A program made the translations under genes and the position numbers. A stretch of 52,727 bases of DNA from Phycicoccus endophyticus (GTDB lineage: Bacteria > Actinomycetota > Actinomycetes > Actinomycetales > Dermatophilaceae), in NCBI RefSeq assembly GCF_011326735.1, contig NZ_JAANCN010000014.1, forward strand, positions 1-52,727. The letters are read 5' to 3'. Positions within the stretch are counted from its first letter, which is position 1; each line of letters starts with the position of its first letter. Positions 1 through 7,998 of the stretch are shown piece by piece. The notes under the pieces are model-generated. The model did no database searches. It worked only from the letters and a program-made list of their open reading frames with translations, and had not been told where the DNA came from.

Positions 1-300
1 CTCGTCGAGGACGACGAGCCCTGCGCCGAACCCGACCCAGAACCCGTCCCCGTCTGCGCCGACGACGACTCCGAGTCCCCGAGAACCGAGACGGAGTTAC
101 CCGAGACCGTCACCGGCGCGGTGACCGGCGCCTCGACCTGGTTCCCGCCGGCCACCGAGTCATCTCCATCGGTGCTCGTCGAGGACGACGAGCCCTGCGC
201 CGAACCCGACCCAGAACCCGTCCCCGTCTGCGCCGACGACGACTCCGAGTCCCCGAGAACCGAGACGGAGTTACCCGAGACCGTCACCGGCGCGGTGACC
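1..300. repeat. Perfect 126-bp direct repeat, period 174 bp
   Basis: Bases 1-126 and 175-300 are identical, giving a 174-bp (58-codon) period inside the chaplin-like gene. Similarity falls off just after 126/300, where the upstream unit meets the N-terminal segment. Identity at synonymous sites means a recent duplication or ongoing homogenisation. More copies probably lie left of the window. Confidence 0.95.
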
Positions 301-437
301 GCCGAGATGACCTGGTCGCCTCCGAGGAGGCTGTCGGTGCCGGACGTGGTGTCGTCGGCCCAGGCCGGTGCGGCGAACAGGAGCCCGCCGCCCACGAGGA
401 GGGCTGCCTGGAGCCCTCTGCGCACGTATGCATGCAT
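1..437 (-). CDS. Chaplin-like secreted repeat protein (3' part cut by window edge)
   Basis: A frame open from an ATG at 437 to the left edge encodes a signal peptide (MHAYVRRGLQ followed by a hydrophobic stretch ending APAWA) and then repeats of a chaplin-type segment: a GGDQV/GGNQV lead, then APVTVSGNSVSVLGDSES. GNSVS is the core of the chaplin (DUF320) domain, known from hydrophobic, amyloid-forming surface proteins of Streptomyces. Segments are joined by Ser/Gly/Thr-rich linkers. At least two units are visible and the second runs to the edge. An AGGAAGG ribosome-binding site lies about 8 bases before the ATG. No cysteine is visible in the units, unlike the short Streptomyces chaplins. The C-terminus, and whether there is a wall anchor, cannot be seen. 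Confidence 0.75.
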   Translation of the reverse strand, partial: MHAYVRRGLQAALLVGGGLLFAAPAWADDTTSGTDSLLGGDQVISAVTAPVTVSGNSVSVLGDSESSSAQTGTGSGSGSAQGSSSSTSTDGDDSVAGGNQVEAPVTAPVTVSGNSVSVLGDSESSSAQTGTGSGSGSAQGSSSST

Positions 438-466
438 GTCTGTAGTCCTTCCTGACTGGTGAGGGG

Positions 467-484
467 CCCCGCAAGAACGCGGGG
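467..484. other. GC hairpin in the leader of the chaplin-like gene
   Basis: CCCCGC (467-472) and GCGGGG (479-484) pair around a 6-base loop, about 30 bases before the chaplin-like start and 50 bases past the upstream gene's stop. There is no T-run on either strand, so it could be a weak terminator of the upstream gene or a leader structure. Confidence 0.4.
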
Positions 485-533
485 AGAGAGCCGTGCGCCC
501 GAGCCGGGAGGCTCATCGGGCGTCGGGCACCAC

Positions 534-1520
534 TCAGTCGGGACTCGTACCGGGGGCGAGGGCCGGTGCTCGGGCCGGGCCCCGCAGGAACGCACGGACC
601 GCCTCCGCGGCGGCGGACGGCAGGGCGGCCCGCGCCGGCAGCACACCAACGGTGCTGCCGGCGCGGTCACCGCGCCCGCCGAAGAAGGCCAGGGCTCCCG
701 CGAACGCCGCCGACACGAGGTACGGCAGCGGGTGCAGGGGCTCGGGAGCCCTGGGGATCGTGGGGAGCGCCGCGACGAGCATGGTCGCGGTCTCGGTGAG
801 GACGCTCGCCGGCGCCACGGTGGCGCCCACCGCCGGGCCGGAGGTCGCGGTCGCGTCCTCCACGCGGGCCGCACGACGGTCGGCGAGCTGGCGGGCTCGG
901 AGCTGCGCGGCGGCGGACCCGGCATCGGCCGTCGCGGCGCGCGTGGCGGTCCCCGGCTTCTCGGCCACTCCCGGGGCCGGTGACCCGGTGGTGGGGCCCG
1001 ACGGTGCCGACGGAGGGGCCACCGGGTCGGCCGGGACGCCTCCACGGCCGGAGTCGAGAGCGCGGTCGACCGTGTCGGTGACGGTGGAGGTGACGCGCTC
1101 GGTCGTCGTCTCGACCACTCCCGTGGCGTCGGCGGCGAGGCCGTCGACCCGGTCGAGGACCGGGGAGGCCGCGGGTGCCGCCGCAGCGACGGTGTCGGTC
1201 GTCCGCTCGACGGTGGTGGTCACCGCGCGGGCTGCCTGCTGAGTGGTGTGGTTCACCCGGGTCGCCGTCCGTGACACGGCCTCGCGCCCGGCGGAGGACG
1301 CGCGCTCCACCGTCTCGCGGACGGGCGCCGCGCTCTCCGCGTCGTCGGATGTCGCGCCGGGTACCACGGCGTCCGCGGACGAGGCGACGCGGTCGAGCAG
1401 GTGGGCGACGGGGCGGTCCTCGGCATGCGCCGACGGCGACAGCAGCACCCAGCACGCGGCCGCGAAGCCGGCAGCGAGGAGCAGCCGGACCGGCAGACCT
1501 CTCCAGCGCGTCAGAGACAT
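534..1520 (-). CDS. Secreted/membrane-anchored Ala-Thr-Val-rich protein of unknown function
   Basis: 328 residues. The ATG at 1520 follows GGGAGG at about 8 bases; the frame stays open further upstream but has no signal for an earlier start. Residues 1-32 look like a signal peptide (MSLTRWRGLP, hydrophobic core, SAHA). The middle is low complexity with many short TTVERTT / ETTTERVTSTVTDTVDRA-like heptad-style runs, then a Pro/Gly/Ser-rich stretch. Near the C-terminus is one hydrophobic segment (LPYLVSAAFAGALAFFGG) followed by positive residues, suggesting a membrane anchor. It lies 96 bases upstream of the chaplin-like gene on the same strand and may belong to the same cell-surface layer. I do not recognise a family. 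Confidence 0.6.
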   Translation of the reverse strand: MSLTRWRGLPVRLLLAAGFAAACWVLLSPSAHAEDRPVAHLLDRVASSADAVVPGATSDDAESAAPVRETVERASSAGREAVSRTATRVNHTTQQAARAVTTTVERTTDTVAAAAPAASPVLDRVDGLAADATGVVETTTERVTSTVTDTVDRALDSGRGGVPADPVAPPSAPSGPTTGSPAPGVAEKPGTATRAATADAGSAAAQLRARQLADRRAARVEDATATSGPAVGATVAPASVLTETATMLVAALPTIPRAPEPLHPLPYLVSAAFAGALAFFGGRGDRAGSTVGVLPARAALPSAAAEAVRAFLRGPARAPALAPGTSPD

Positions 1521-2035
1521 CGGCTGCCACCTCCCTCTGACCTCGGCGGTTCTCGTCCCGTCCACGAAAACACACCCGCGGGCGCATTTCGACCCCATTG
1601 CGGAAATTGTCCACGGACCGAGGACCGGTGGTAGCGAGGCATTTCCGCTGCAGGAAGCCAACCCGGGGAGAATGCGCCACGGAACCGGCGGCGCGGATCC
1701 GGCCGCCGATGACAACGAAGGACAAGAGCGTCGCGCGCCCCGGCCGGGCAGACCACAGAACCCCCAGGTCAGGACGGATTTCCGCGACGAACCGGCCCGC
1801 GACGCATACCCGGACGGGGCGCCCCGCCTGTCGAAGAGCCCCTCCACCCACGACATTCTCGAGAAGCCCTTGTCCATTCTGGGACAGGCATTCGGCCCGG
1901 TAGTGACATTGGGGAGCGCCCGGCCGGCGTGGGTCTGCGCGCGAGCGAGCACCCGGCGCGAACGGGGGCGAACAGTTTCCCGACAGGAAGGAGCTCGGCC
2001 AGGGCCGTGGGCGCCCGGCGGACATACTGGGCGTC
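1521..2035. other. 515-bp intergenic region, clearly less GC-rich than its surroundings
   Basis: This gap separates two divergent genes and should hold the promoter of the secreted protein at 1520. It has several A/T-richer patches (around 1565-1615, 1640-1670, 1850-1910) and short repeats such as GCATTTCGAC and GCATTTCCGC. The right end carries the hexamer CATACT at 2023-2028, seven bases before the ATG at 2036, fitting a leaderless promoter. No tRNA, convincing riboswitch or coding frame was found. Confidence 0.5.
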
Positions 2036-2734
2036 ATGAGCGACCGCATCGACCTCCCCGTGGACGGTGGCGACCTCCCCGTCCACCGCTGGCTGCCGGC
2101 CTCGGGCCGCGGCCCGGGCATCCTCCTGCTCCAGGAGATCTTCGGGGTGAGCGCCTACATCCGCCGACGGGCCGAAGACCTCGCACAGCTCGGCTACGTC
2201 GTCCTGGCGCCCGAGATCTTCTGGCGGGTCGGGGTGGGCGAGGTGCCCGCCGGGCCGTCGATGCTCGAGCAGGCGATGGACGTCGTCGGCCGGCTCGACT
2301 GGGACACCGCCGTGGAGGACGCCACGGCGGTGCTGCGTGCGCTGCGCGAGCGCCCCGAGGTCGAGGGCGGCGTCGGAGTCGTGGGCTTCTGCTTCGGCGG
2401 TGGCCTCGGGTACGCCACGGTCGCCGAGGAGCCCGCCGACGCGCTCGTGTCCTACTACGGCTCGGCACTGCCCCAGCTCGTCGACGTCGTCCCGGCGGTC
2501 TCGACGCCGTCGCTGCACGTCTTCGGCGAGGCCGACTCCTACATCCCGATGGACCAGGTCGAGCGCATCCGGGGCAGCGTCACCTCCGGCACCGGCCAGG
2601 TCGAGTTCCTCACCTTCCCCGGCGCCGACCACGCCTTCGACAACGACGACTTCGTCAACCACGACCCCGCGTCGAGCGCCCGGGCATGGACGGCGACCGA
2701 GGCCTTCCTCGCCGCCACCCTGCCGACCGGCTGA
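2036..2734 (+). CDS. Dienelactone hydrolase family protein
   Basis: 232 residues, a usual length for this alpha/beta-hydrolase family. The nucleophile is a cysteine in GFCFGG (Cys119). The other catalytic residues fit Asp167 (GEADSYIP) and His199 (GADHAF), and the Glu in LLQEIFG (34) matches the family's glutamate. Such enzymes hydrolyse cyclic lactones or esters in the cytoplasm. Classical members act on dienelactone in chlorocatechol breakdown, but most genomic homologues have unknown substrates and nothing nearby points to that pathway. The ATG has no ribosome-binding site; CATACT seven bases upstream suggests a leaderless mRNA. Confidence 0.85.
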   Translation: MSDRIDLPVDGGDLPVHRWLPASGRGPGILLLQEIFGVSAYIRRRAEDLAQLGYVVLAPEIFWRVGVGEVPAGPSMLEQAMDVVGRLDWDTAVEDATAVLRALRERPEVEGGVGVVGFCFGGGLGYATVAEEPADALVSYYGSALPQLVDVVPAVSTPSLHVFGEADSYIPMDQVERIRGSVTSGTGQVEFLTFPGADHAFDNDDFVNHDPASSARAWTATEAFLAATLPTG

Positions 2735-2744
2735 GCGCGACCGG

Positions 2745-3026
2745 TCAGGGGCAGTGGCAGGGCATCCCGCCGCACCGGGGGCAGCCCTCGCGGTAGCGGG
2801 CCAGCGCGAGCTCCAGGTCGACGCCGGTCTGGTTCGCGAGCGAGGCGACCCAGGCGACGACGTCGGCGAACTCGTGCTCCCGCTGGGCATGCGTCCCCTT
2901 GCGCACCGCCTGGGCCAGCTCGCCGACCTCCTCGGCCAGCCACGCGACGGTGGACGGCACGCCGCGGGCGCGGTCGCGCTCCCCGTAGGTGCGCTCGATG
3001 ACCTCCTGGAGGTGGGCGAGGTCCAT
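2745..3026 (-). CDS. MazG-like nucleotide pyrophosphohydrolase
   Basis: 93 residues. The central EEVGELAQA motif followed by EFADVVAWV matches the metal-binding helices of the all-alpha NTP pyrophosphohydrolase (MazG-like) family, which removes pyrophosphate from non-canonical nucleotides. The C-terminus ends in CPRCGGMPCHCP, with four cysteines that could bind zinc, an extra often seen in short actinobacterial members. The ATG at 3026 sits six bases after TAGGGT, a leaderless layout. It converges with the hydrolase at 2036-2734, leaving only 10 bases between stops. Confidence 0.8.
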   Translation of the reverse strand: MDLAHLQEVIERTYGERDRARGVPSTVAWLAEEVGELAQAVRKGTHAQREHEFADVVAWVASLANQTGVDLELALARYREGCPRCGGMPCHCP

Positions 3027-3046
3027 GCCGCGACCCTACGCGAGGG

Positions 3047-3709
3047 TCAGCTGAGCGAGGCGCCGCCGGGGTCCGGTGGCGTCGGCAGCGCCCCGAACCG
3101 CTCGACGATCGCGGTCTCGCGCGCGAGCAGCGTCAGCACCCTGCGGAGCCGGTCCGCCGCGTCCGGGCCCTCGAGCACCCGCTGCTGGTCGACCGGGTCG
3201 AGGACCATCCGCTCGACGACCCGGTAGGCGAGCTGCCCGGGCCTGGCCTCCACGGGGTCCGCTCCGGCTCCGACCGCATCCAGGTAGCGCGCGTGGGCCC
3301 GCAGCACCCTGGAGCACAGCTCGTCCAGGCCGTGGTCGTCCTCGCCGCCCTCCCGGAGCCAGGACACCCGCCCGGTCAGGTACGGGGTGCCCGCGTCCTC
3401 GTCGAGACCCTCGAGGCGGAAGCGGCGCGCTCCGCGGGCCACGAGGTGGACCACGGCACCGGCGCCCGCCTGCGCCAGCGCCATGGCGTCGGCGACCGCC
3501 TCACAGCCCACCTCGTGCAGCTCGGTGGCCGCACCCTCCCCGACCTCGTGGCCCTGGCGGATCCGGACGATGCCGAAGCGGCGCTCCTGTTCCGGCTCGG
3601 CGGCGAGCCGCTGGGCCAGCGCGAGGTAGCGGGGCTCGAACAGCTGCAGCGGCATCCGGCCACCAGGCAGCAGGACGCCGCCGAGCGGGAAGATCGGCAG
3701 CGAGTGCAT
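3047..3709 (-). CDS. LON peptidase substrate-binding domain protein
   Basis: 220 residues. The N-terminus (LPIFPLGGVLLPGGRMPLQLFEPRY) is the typical beginning of the LON substrate-binding domain, and the whole protein is this domain plus an alpha-helical tail, with no AAA or protease domain. Stand-alone members are common in actinobacteria and their role is not established; binding of unfolded protein is a guess. TACAGT lies five bases before the ATG at 3709, again fitting a leaderless transcript. It lies 20 bases upstream of the MazG-like gene on the same strand, so the two may be co-transcribed. Confidence 0.85.
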   Translation of the reverse strand: MHSLPIFPLGGVLLPGGRMPLQLFEPRYLALAQRLAAEPEQERRFGIVRIRQGHEVGEGAATELHEVGCEAVADAMALAQAGAGAVVHLVARGARRFRLEGLDEDAGTPYLTGRVSWLREGGEDDHGLDELCSRVLRAHARYLDAVGAGADPVEARPGQLAYRVVERMVLDPVDQQRVLEGPDAADRLRRVLTLLARETAIVERFGALPTPPDPGGASLS

Positions 3710-3799
3710 GCCCCACTGTAGGCACGCGGCGGGCGCGCGCCCCGTGGGCCGCTGCGTGCCCGTGCTCCTCCCGCGGCTGCCCGTCGGCGGGCCGGCGGC

Positions 3800-5086
3800 T
3801 CAGGAGGGCGAGGAAGCGCTGGCACCGGCGGGGCCGGCCGGCAGGGCCGCGGCCGCCCGCCGGATCACCGGGCCCACCGTGAGGCCCTGCACGGCGATCG
3901 TGAAGAGGACCACGACGTACGTCGCCGTGACGATCGCCGGACGCTCCTCCACCGACGGCAGGCCCAGGGCCAGGGAGATCGCGATCCCACCACGCAGGCC
4001 GCCCCAGGTGAGCAGCCGGACCGTCCACGGCCCGTAGCCGTCGCGCCGTCTGACGAGCAGCATCGGGATGCCGGTCGAGACCAGCCGGGCGACCAGCGTC
4101 ACGGCGACGATGGCGAGCCCGGCCAGGAGCAGCGAGGGCGAGGAGTCGGCGAGGAGGACGTCGAAGCCGATGAACGCGAAGAGGAGGATGTTGAGCACCT
4201 GGTCGAGAGTCTCCCAGAACCCCTCGACGTGGTGGCGGGTCTCCCCGTGGAACGCGGCGTCCTTGCCGGCCGACATCACCAGCCCCGCGATGACCATCGC
4301 GAGCGGCCCCGACAGCCCCAGGGCCACGGCCCCGGAGTAGCCCCCGACGACCATCGCCAGGGTGAGGATCACCTCGACGACGTGCCCGTCGATCGTGCGG
4401 CACAGCGTGTACCCGACCCAGCCGAGCACGAGCCCGAAGAGCATGCCCCCGACCGCCTCGCGCAGGAAGACGAGGGCGACGCTCGCGACCGTCGGGTCCT
4501 CGCTCCCGTGCGCCCCCACCCCGACCGCGCCGCCGATGACGACGAAGAGGACGACGCCGATGCCGTCGTTGAACAGCGACTCCCCGGCGATGAGGTGGCG
4601 CAGCCGTTCGGGCACCCGCGCCCGCTTGAGCAGGTCGAGGATGGCCACCGGGTCGGTCGGGCTGATGAGGGCGCCGAAGAGCAGCGCCCAGGCCAGCGGG
4701 ATCCCGGCCCCGAGCAGTGCGAGCACCGACCACGACCCGAGCCCGATGAGGACGGTGCTGATGAGCGTGCCGAGGACGGCGAGGGTGAGGATGCTGACCC
4801 GCTGCCGCAGCATCCGCCGCGCGTCGAGGCCGAGCGCGCCGGCGAAGAGCAGGATGGAGAGGATGCCGTCGAGGACGAACTCGCTGAAGTCCAGGGTCTC
4901 CAGGATCGACTCGACCGCCTCGCGCAGCCCCACCCCGATGCCGAACGCGTCGAGGACGACGAGGACGGTCGAGGCGAGCGCCGCGGCCAGGGTGACGCCG
5001 ACGGTCGTCGGGATCCGCAGGAAGCGCTCGTTGAGCCACGCGAGCAGCGCCGTGGAGCACAGCAGCACGGCGAACGCTGACAGCAC
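3800..5086 (-). CDS. NhaP-type (CPA1) Na+/K+:H+ antiporter
   Basis: 428 residues, about a dozen hydrophobic segments. The signature ISPTDPVAIL (TDP at 144-146) and GESLFNDGIGVVLF (Asn173-Asp174) are the unwound-helix and ion-binding motifs of cation:proton antiporters; the ND pair is typical of CPA1 members. It would exchange Na+ or K+ for protons across the cytoplasmic membrane. The start is a GTG with a GGAGG site that overlaps the stop of the preceding carrier gene (10-base gap). It is the last gene of a CBS-carrier-antiporter operon, which suggests joint control of ion balance or pH. Confidence 0.9.
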   Translation of the reverse strand: MLSAFAVLLCSTALLAWLNERFLRIPTTVGVTLAAALASTVLVVLDAFGIGVGLREAVESILETLDFSEFVLDGILSILLFAGALGLDARRMLRQRVSILTLAVLGTLISTVLIGLGSWSVLALLGAGIPLAWALLFGALISPTDPVAILDLLKRARVPERLRHLIAGESLFNDGIGVVLFVVIGGAVGVGAHGSEDPTVASVALVFLREAVGGMLFGLVLGWVGYTLCRTIDGHVVEVILTLAMVVGGYSGAVALGLSGPLAMVIAGLVMSAGKDAAFHGETRHHVEGFWETLDQVLNILLFAFIGFDVLLADSSPSLLLAGLAIVAVTLVARLVSTGIPMLLVRRRDGYGPWTVRLLTWGGLRGGIAISLALGLPSVEERPAIVTATYVVVLFTIAVQGLTVGPVIRRAAAALPAGPAGASASSPS

Positions 5087-5095
5087 GGCGCCTCC

Positions 5096-6397
5096 TCAGG
5101 CCAGGACGAAGTAGCGCAGCCAGACGTAGGGCACGCACAGCCCCACCGTCACCGCGGTGACGACCAGGCCGTACTTGGTGAACGTCCAGAACGAGATCGG
5201 GTGTTCGTTGCGCCGCGCGATGCCCGTGACGACGACGTTGGCGCTCGCCCCGATCGCGGTCGCGTTGCCCCCGAGGTCGGCACCGAGGGCGAGCGCCCAC
5301 CACAGCGACTGCTGGCCGGGGGGCAGGTCGCCGCCCGCGCCGACGAGGTCGTGGACGATCGGCGACATCGTCGCGACGTAGGGGATGTTGTCGACGATGC
5401 CGGAGAGCACCGCGGAGCCGACGAGGACGCCCTGGCTGGCGACGAGGTAGTTGTCGCCGATGGTGTCGGTGAGGCTCTGGGCCAGCTCGTGGATGACCCC
5501 GGCGTTGACGAGTGCGCCGACCATGACGAACAGCCCGGCGAAGAACAGCAGCGTCTCCCACTCGACGTCGGCGAGGAAGTCCTCCGAGGGCAGCCGCGAG
5601 ACGAGTACGGCGGCGCCCGCGCCGAGCAGGGCGACGAGCGAGGGCTCCAGGTGCGTGAGGCTGTGGGTGAGGAAGCCGAGCAGCACCAGCCCGAGGACGA
5701 CGAGCATCCGGCGCAGGAGCCGGTGGTCGCTGATCGTCTCGCCCGGGGTCAGCTGCATGACCGCCTCGGCGCGCTCGCCGTTGTAGCGCAGCCGCCGGCC
5801 CCACAGCAGCCAGGCCAGCCCGACGAAGGCGACGAGCAGGACGAGGACGATGGGCGCCAGGTGGACGAGGAAGTCGTTGAAGGTCAGCCCGGCCCGGCTG
5901 GCGATGATGATGTTCGGCGGGTCACCGATGAGGGTGGCGGCACCGCCGATGTTGCTCGCCATCGCCTCGGCGAGCAGGAAGGGGACCGGGGCGAGGGCGA
6001 GCCGCTCGCACAGCAGCAGGGTGACCGGTGCGACGAGCAGCACGGTCGTCACGTTGTCGAGCAGGGCCGAGGCGAGGGCCGTGATGACGACGAGCAGCAC
6101 CATCATCCGGAACGGGCGCGCCTTGGCCTTCTGCGCCGCCCAGATCGCGACGAACTCGAAGACGCCGGTCTGGCGCAGGATGCTGACGATGATCATCATC
6201 CCGAGGAGCAGGAAGATGACGTTCCAGTCGACGCCGGTCTCCTCCGAGAAGAAGACGTCCTTGCCGCGCACCACCCCGAGGACGACCATGAGGGCGGCGC
6301 CCCCGAGGGCCACCGCGGTGCGGTTGACCTTCTCGCTGGCGATGAGGACGTAGGCACCGGCGAAGACGACGACGGCGAGGACCGCGGTGAGGCTCAT
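5096..6397 (-). CDS. SLC13/ArsB-NhaD-like membrane carrier
   Basis: 433 residues with about ten membrane segments. The motif ALLDNVTTVLLVAPV and the second-half IVDNIPYVATMSPIV are the paired DN repeat motifs of the ion transporter superfamily that includes NhaD, ArsB and the P protein. The N-terminus (VNRTAVALGGAALMV) is also typical. The substrate cannot be told; Na+/H+ exchange (NhaD-like) or anion transport are both possible. It overlaps the CBS gene by four bases (ATGA) and is followed closely by an NhaP-type antiporter, so I favour a cation-balance role. No arsenic genes are nearby. Confidence 0.85.
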   Translation of the reverse strand: MSLTAVLAVVVFAGAYVLIASEKVNRTAVALGGAALMVVLGVVRGKDVFFSEETGVDWNVIFLLLGMMIIVSILRQTGVFEFVAIWAAQKAKARPFRMMVLLVVITALASALLDNVTTVLLVAPVTLLLCERLALAPVPFLLAEAMASNIGGAATLIGDPPNIIIASRAGLTFNDFLVHLAPIVLVLLVAFVGLAWLLWGRRLRYNGERAEAVMQLTPGETISDHRLLRRMLVVLGLVLLGFLTHSLTHLEPSLVALLGAGAAVLVSRLPSEDFLADVEWETLLFFAGLFVMVGALVNAGVIHELAQSLTDTIGDNYLVASQGVLVGSAVLSGIVDNIPYVATMSPIVHDLVGAGGDLPPGQQSLWWALALGADLGGNATAIGASANVVVTGIARRNEHPISFWTFTKYGLVVTAVTVGLCVPYVWLRYFVLA

Positions 6398-6945
6398 GGC
6401 GCCTCGCGGGTCGGGCCGGACTGCTCGGGCGTGCCGCGCAGGATGATGTCCTTCTCCAGCCGGCGCCGGATGAGGTCGCTGTCCTGGCCGGCCGCGGTCG
6501 CGATGGCGGCGAGCACGCGCGACATCGTCAGCGCGCCGTAGTAGGTGCCCTCCTTGTCCTCGACGAGCAGCATCGGGGTGTGGGCGTCGTCCATCGCCGA
6601 GGCGATCTCGAGGAGGGTGTCCTCGGGCAGCACCGAGGGAGGCTTGGAGGCGGTGAGCTTCTCGTCGTCGAGGAGGTCGCCGATGGTCGCCTCGTTGAGG
6701 CGCTCGCAGATCTCGTCCGCGCCCTTCTCGTCGTAGGCGTGCACGAGCGTGCGGTCGTCGCGCACCCAGCGGGGCAGGACGAGCCCGAAGAGCTGGCTGC
6801 CGGGGATGACCGCGATGGGCCGCCCGGACTCGTCGGCGACGACGACGGCCGAGAGCCGGTACTCGGCGACGACCCGCGCCGCCTCCGCTCCGGTCGTCTG
6901 CCGCGTCACGGTGGGCACCTGCTCGACGAGGTCCTGGGCTCTCAT
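6394..6945 (-). CDS. CBS-domain protein, likely regulator of the linked carrier
   Basis: 183 residues with two CBS modules (roughly 1-60 and 100-160) and little else. The pieces TTGAEAARVVAEYRLSAVVVADESGRPIAVIP and IASAMDDAHTPMLLVEDKEGTYYGALTMSRVLAA (each seen in part) are classic CBS strands and helices. CBS pairs bind adenine nucleotides or similar ligands and often gate transporters. It is the first gene of the operon, starts at an ATG with GGAGG six bases before, and is translationally coupled to the carrier by a 4-base overlap. A ligand-sensing subunit for the carrier is an inference. Confidence 0.8.
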   Translation of the reverse strand: MRAQDLVEQVPTVTRQTTGAEAARVVAEYRLSAVVVADESGRPIAVIPGSQLFGLVLPRWVRDDRTLVHAYDEKGADEICERLNEATIGDLLDDEKLTASKPPSVLPEDTLLEIASAMDDAHTPMLLVEDKEGTYYGALTMSRVLAAIATAAGQDSDLIRRRLEKDIILRGTPEQSGPTREAP

Positions 6946-7003
6946 CGGGTCCTCCCTCTCTTGGTGGTCGGTGTCGGAGCCGGCCGGCGGCTCGCGCGGG
7001 AAG

Positions 7004-7957
7004 TCACGGCGTCAGGCCGAGGGCGCGCAGCGGCGTGGTCGTCGCGGCGGTACGGACATCCTCCTCCGGCAGGCCGGCGACCTCGGTGGCCCAGCGCACG
7101 CAGTCGGCGAGGGTCGAGGTGCTCCCGGCGATCGAGCCGGTGTCGGTCGTGCGGGCCGTGCCGTCGGTGACCTCGACCTCGAGGCCGCCGAGGCGGTAGC
7201 GGCCGTCCCCGAGTCCGGTGGCGGCCATCGCGTCGGACACGAGCGCGATGGCTCCGGGCCCGACGGTCTCGAAGACCATCCGCACGACCTCCGCCGACAC
7301 GTGGACCCCGTCGGTGATGAGCTCGACGACGGCCTCCCCGCGGGCCGCGGCGGTCAGCGCGACGGCGACCGGCCCGCCGGCGCGGTGGTGCATCGGCGCC
7401 ATCCCGTTGAACAGGTGGGTGACCAGCGCGGGGGCGTTCTGCAGGTCGGCGACCTCGGCGAGCGTCCGCGCCGTCGTCGCGGCGTCGGCCTCGGTGTGCC
7501 CCACCGCAGGTCGCACGCCGTGCTCGACCAGTGCGCGCACCAGGGCGGCAGCGCCGGGCCGCTCGGGTGCAAAGGTCATCTGCCGCAGGGCGTCCGGCGC
7601 GCCCCCGAGGGCGGCGGCCTCGGCGAGCCGCTCGACGAGGGCGGGGTCGGGGTCGGCGAGGGCGGCGGGGTCGTGGGCGCCGCGGCGCCCCATCGCGAGG
7701 AAGGGGCCCTCGAGGTGGATGCCCTCGAGCGTGCCGTCCGCGACGAGCGGTGCGAGGGTGCCCACCTGCTCGACGAGCCGGGCGAAGGGCGCCGAGACCA
7801 GGCTGGCGACGCGCCGCTCGACGCCCGCCTCCGCGTGGAGGGCCGACGCCGTGCGGCTCCCCTCGATGCTCGACCCGTACTCGGCCCCGGCCGCGCCGTG
7901 GCAGTGGATGTCGACGAGCCCGTTCACACCGACCGACGCTACCGAATCCCCCGTCAC
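7004..7957 (-). CDS. nagA: N-acetylglucosamine-6-phosphate deacetylase, barrel-only form
   Basis: 317 residues. The metal motif DIHCHG (His18, His20), EGIHLEGPF, VGHTEAD, THLFNGM and VSDAMAATG are the active-site motifs of NagA, which removes acetate from GlcNAc-6-phosphate. The usual N-terminal strands before the barrel are missing: the protein begins about 13 residues before DIHCHG, and an in-frame TAG lies 10 codons upstream of the GTG, so no longer start exists. The C-terminus stops at ALGLTP, where other NagA proteins continue with the second half of the beta-sandwich. The whole small domain is thus absent. The GTG start has no clear ribosome-binding site. Function as a sugar deacetylase is likely but altered metal or substrate handling is possible. 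Confidence 0.8.
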   Translation of the reverse strand: MTGDSVASVGVNGLVDIHCHGAAGAEYGSSIEGSRTASALHAEAGVERRVASLVSAPFARLVEQVGTLAPLVADGTLEGIHLEGPFLAMGRRGAHDPAALADPDPALVERLAEAAALGGAPDALRQMTFAPERPGAAALVRALVEHGVRPAVGHTEADAATTARTLAEVADLQNAPALVTHLFNGMAPMHHRAGGPVAVALTAAARGEAVVELITDGVHVSAEVVRMVFETVGPGAIALVSDAMAATGLGDGRYRLGGLEVEVTDGTARTTDTGSIAGSTSTLADCVRWATEVAGLPEEDVRTAATTTPLRALGLTP

Positions 7958-7998
7958 CGGTGCACGGGGCCACAGGTGCGCTCGCTACGGTCCCGGTC

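Noticed and set aside
1521-2035. A riboswitch in the leader of the secreted protein, for example for cyclic di-AMP
   Set aside because: No conserved riboswitch core could be traced and the short inverted repeats do not build a larger fold.
3501-5804. A 767-codon minus-strand frame across the antiporter and carrier
   Set aside because: Low-complexity Arg/Ala/Gly sequence out of frame with two genes that have clear membrane-transport motifs.
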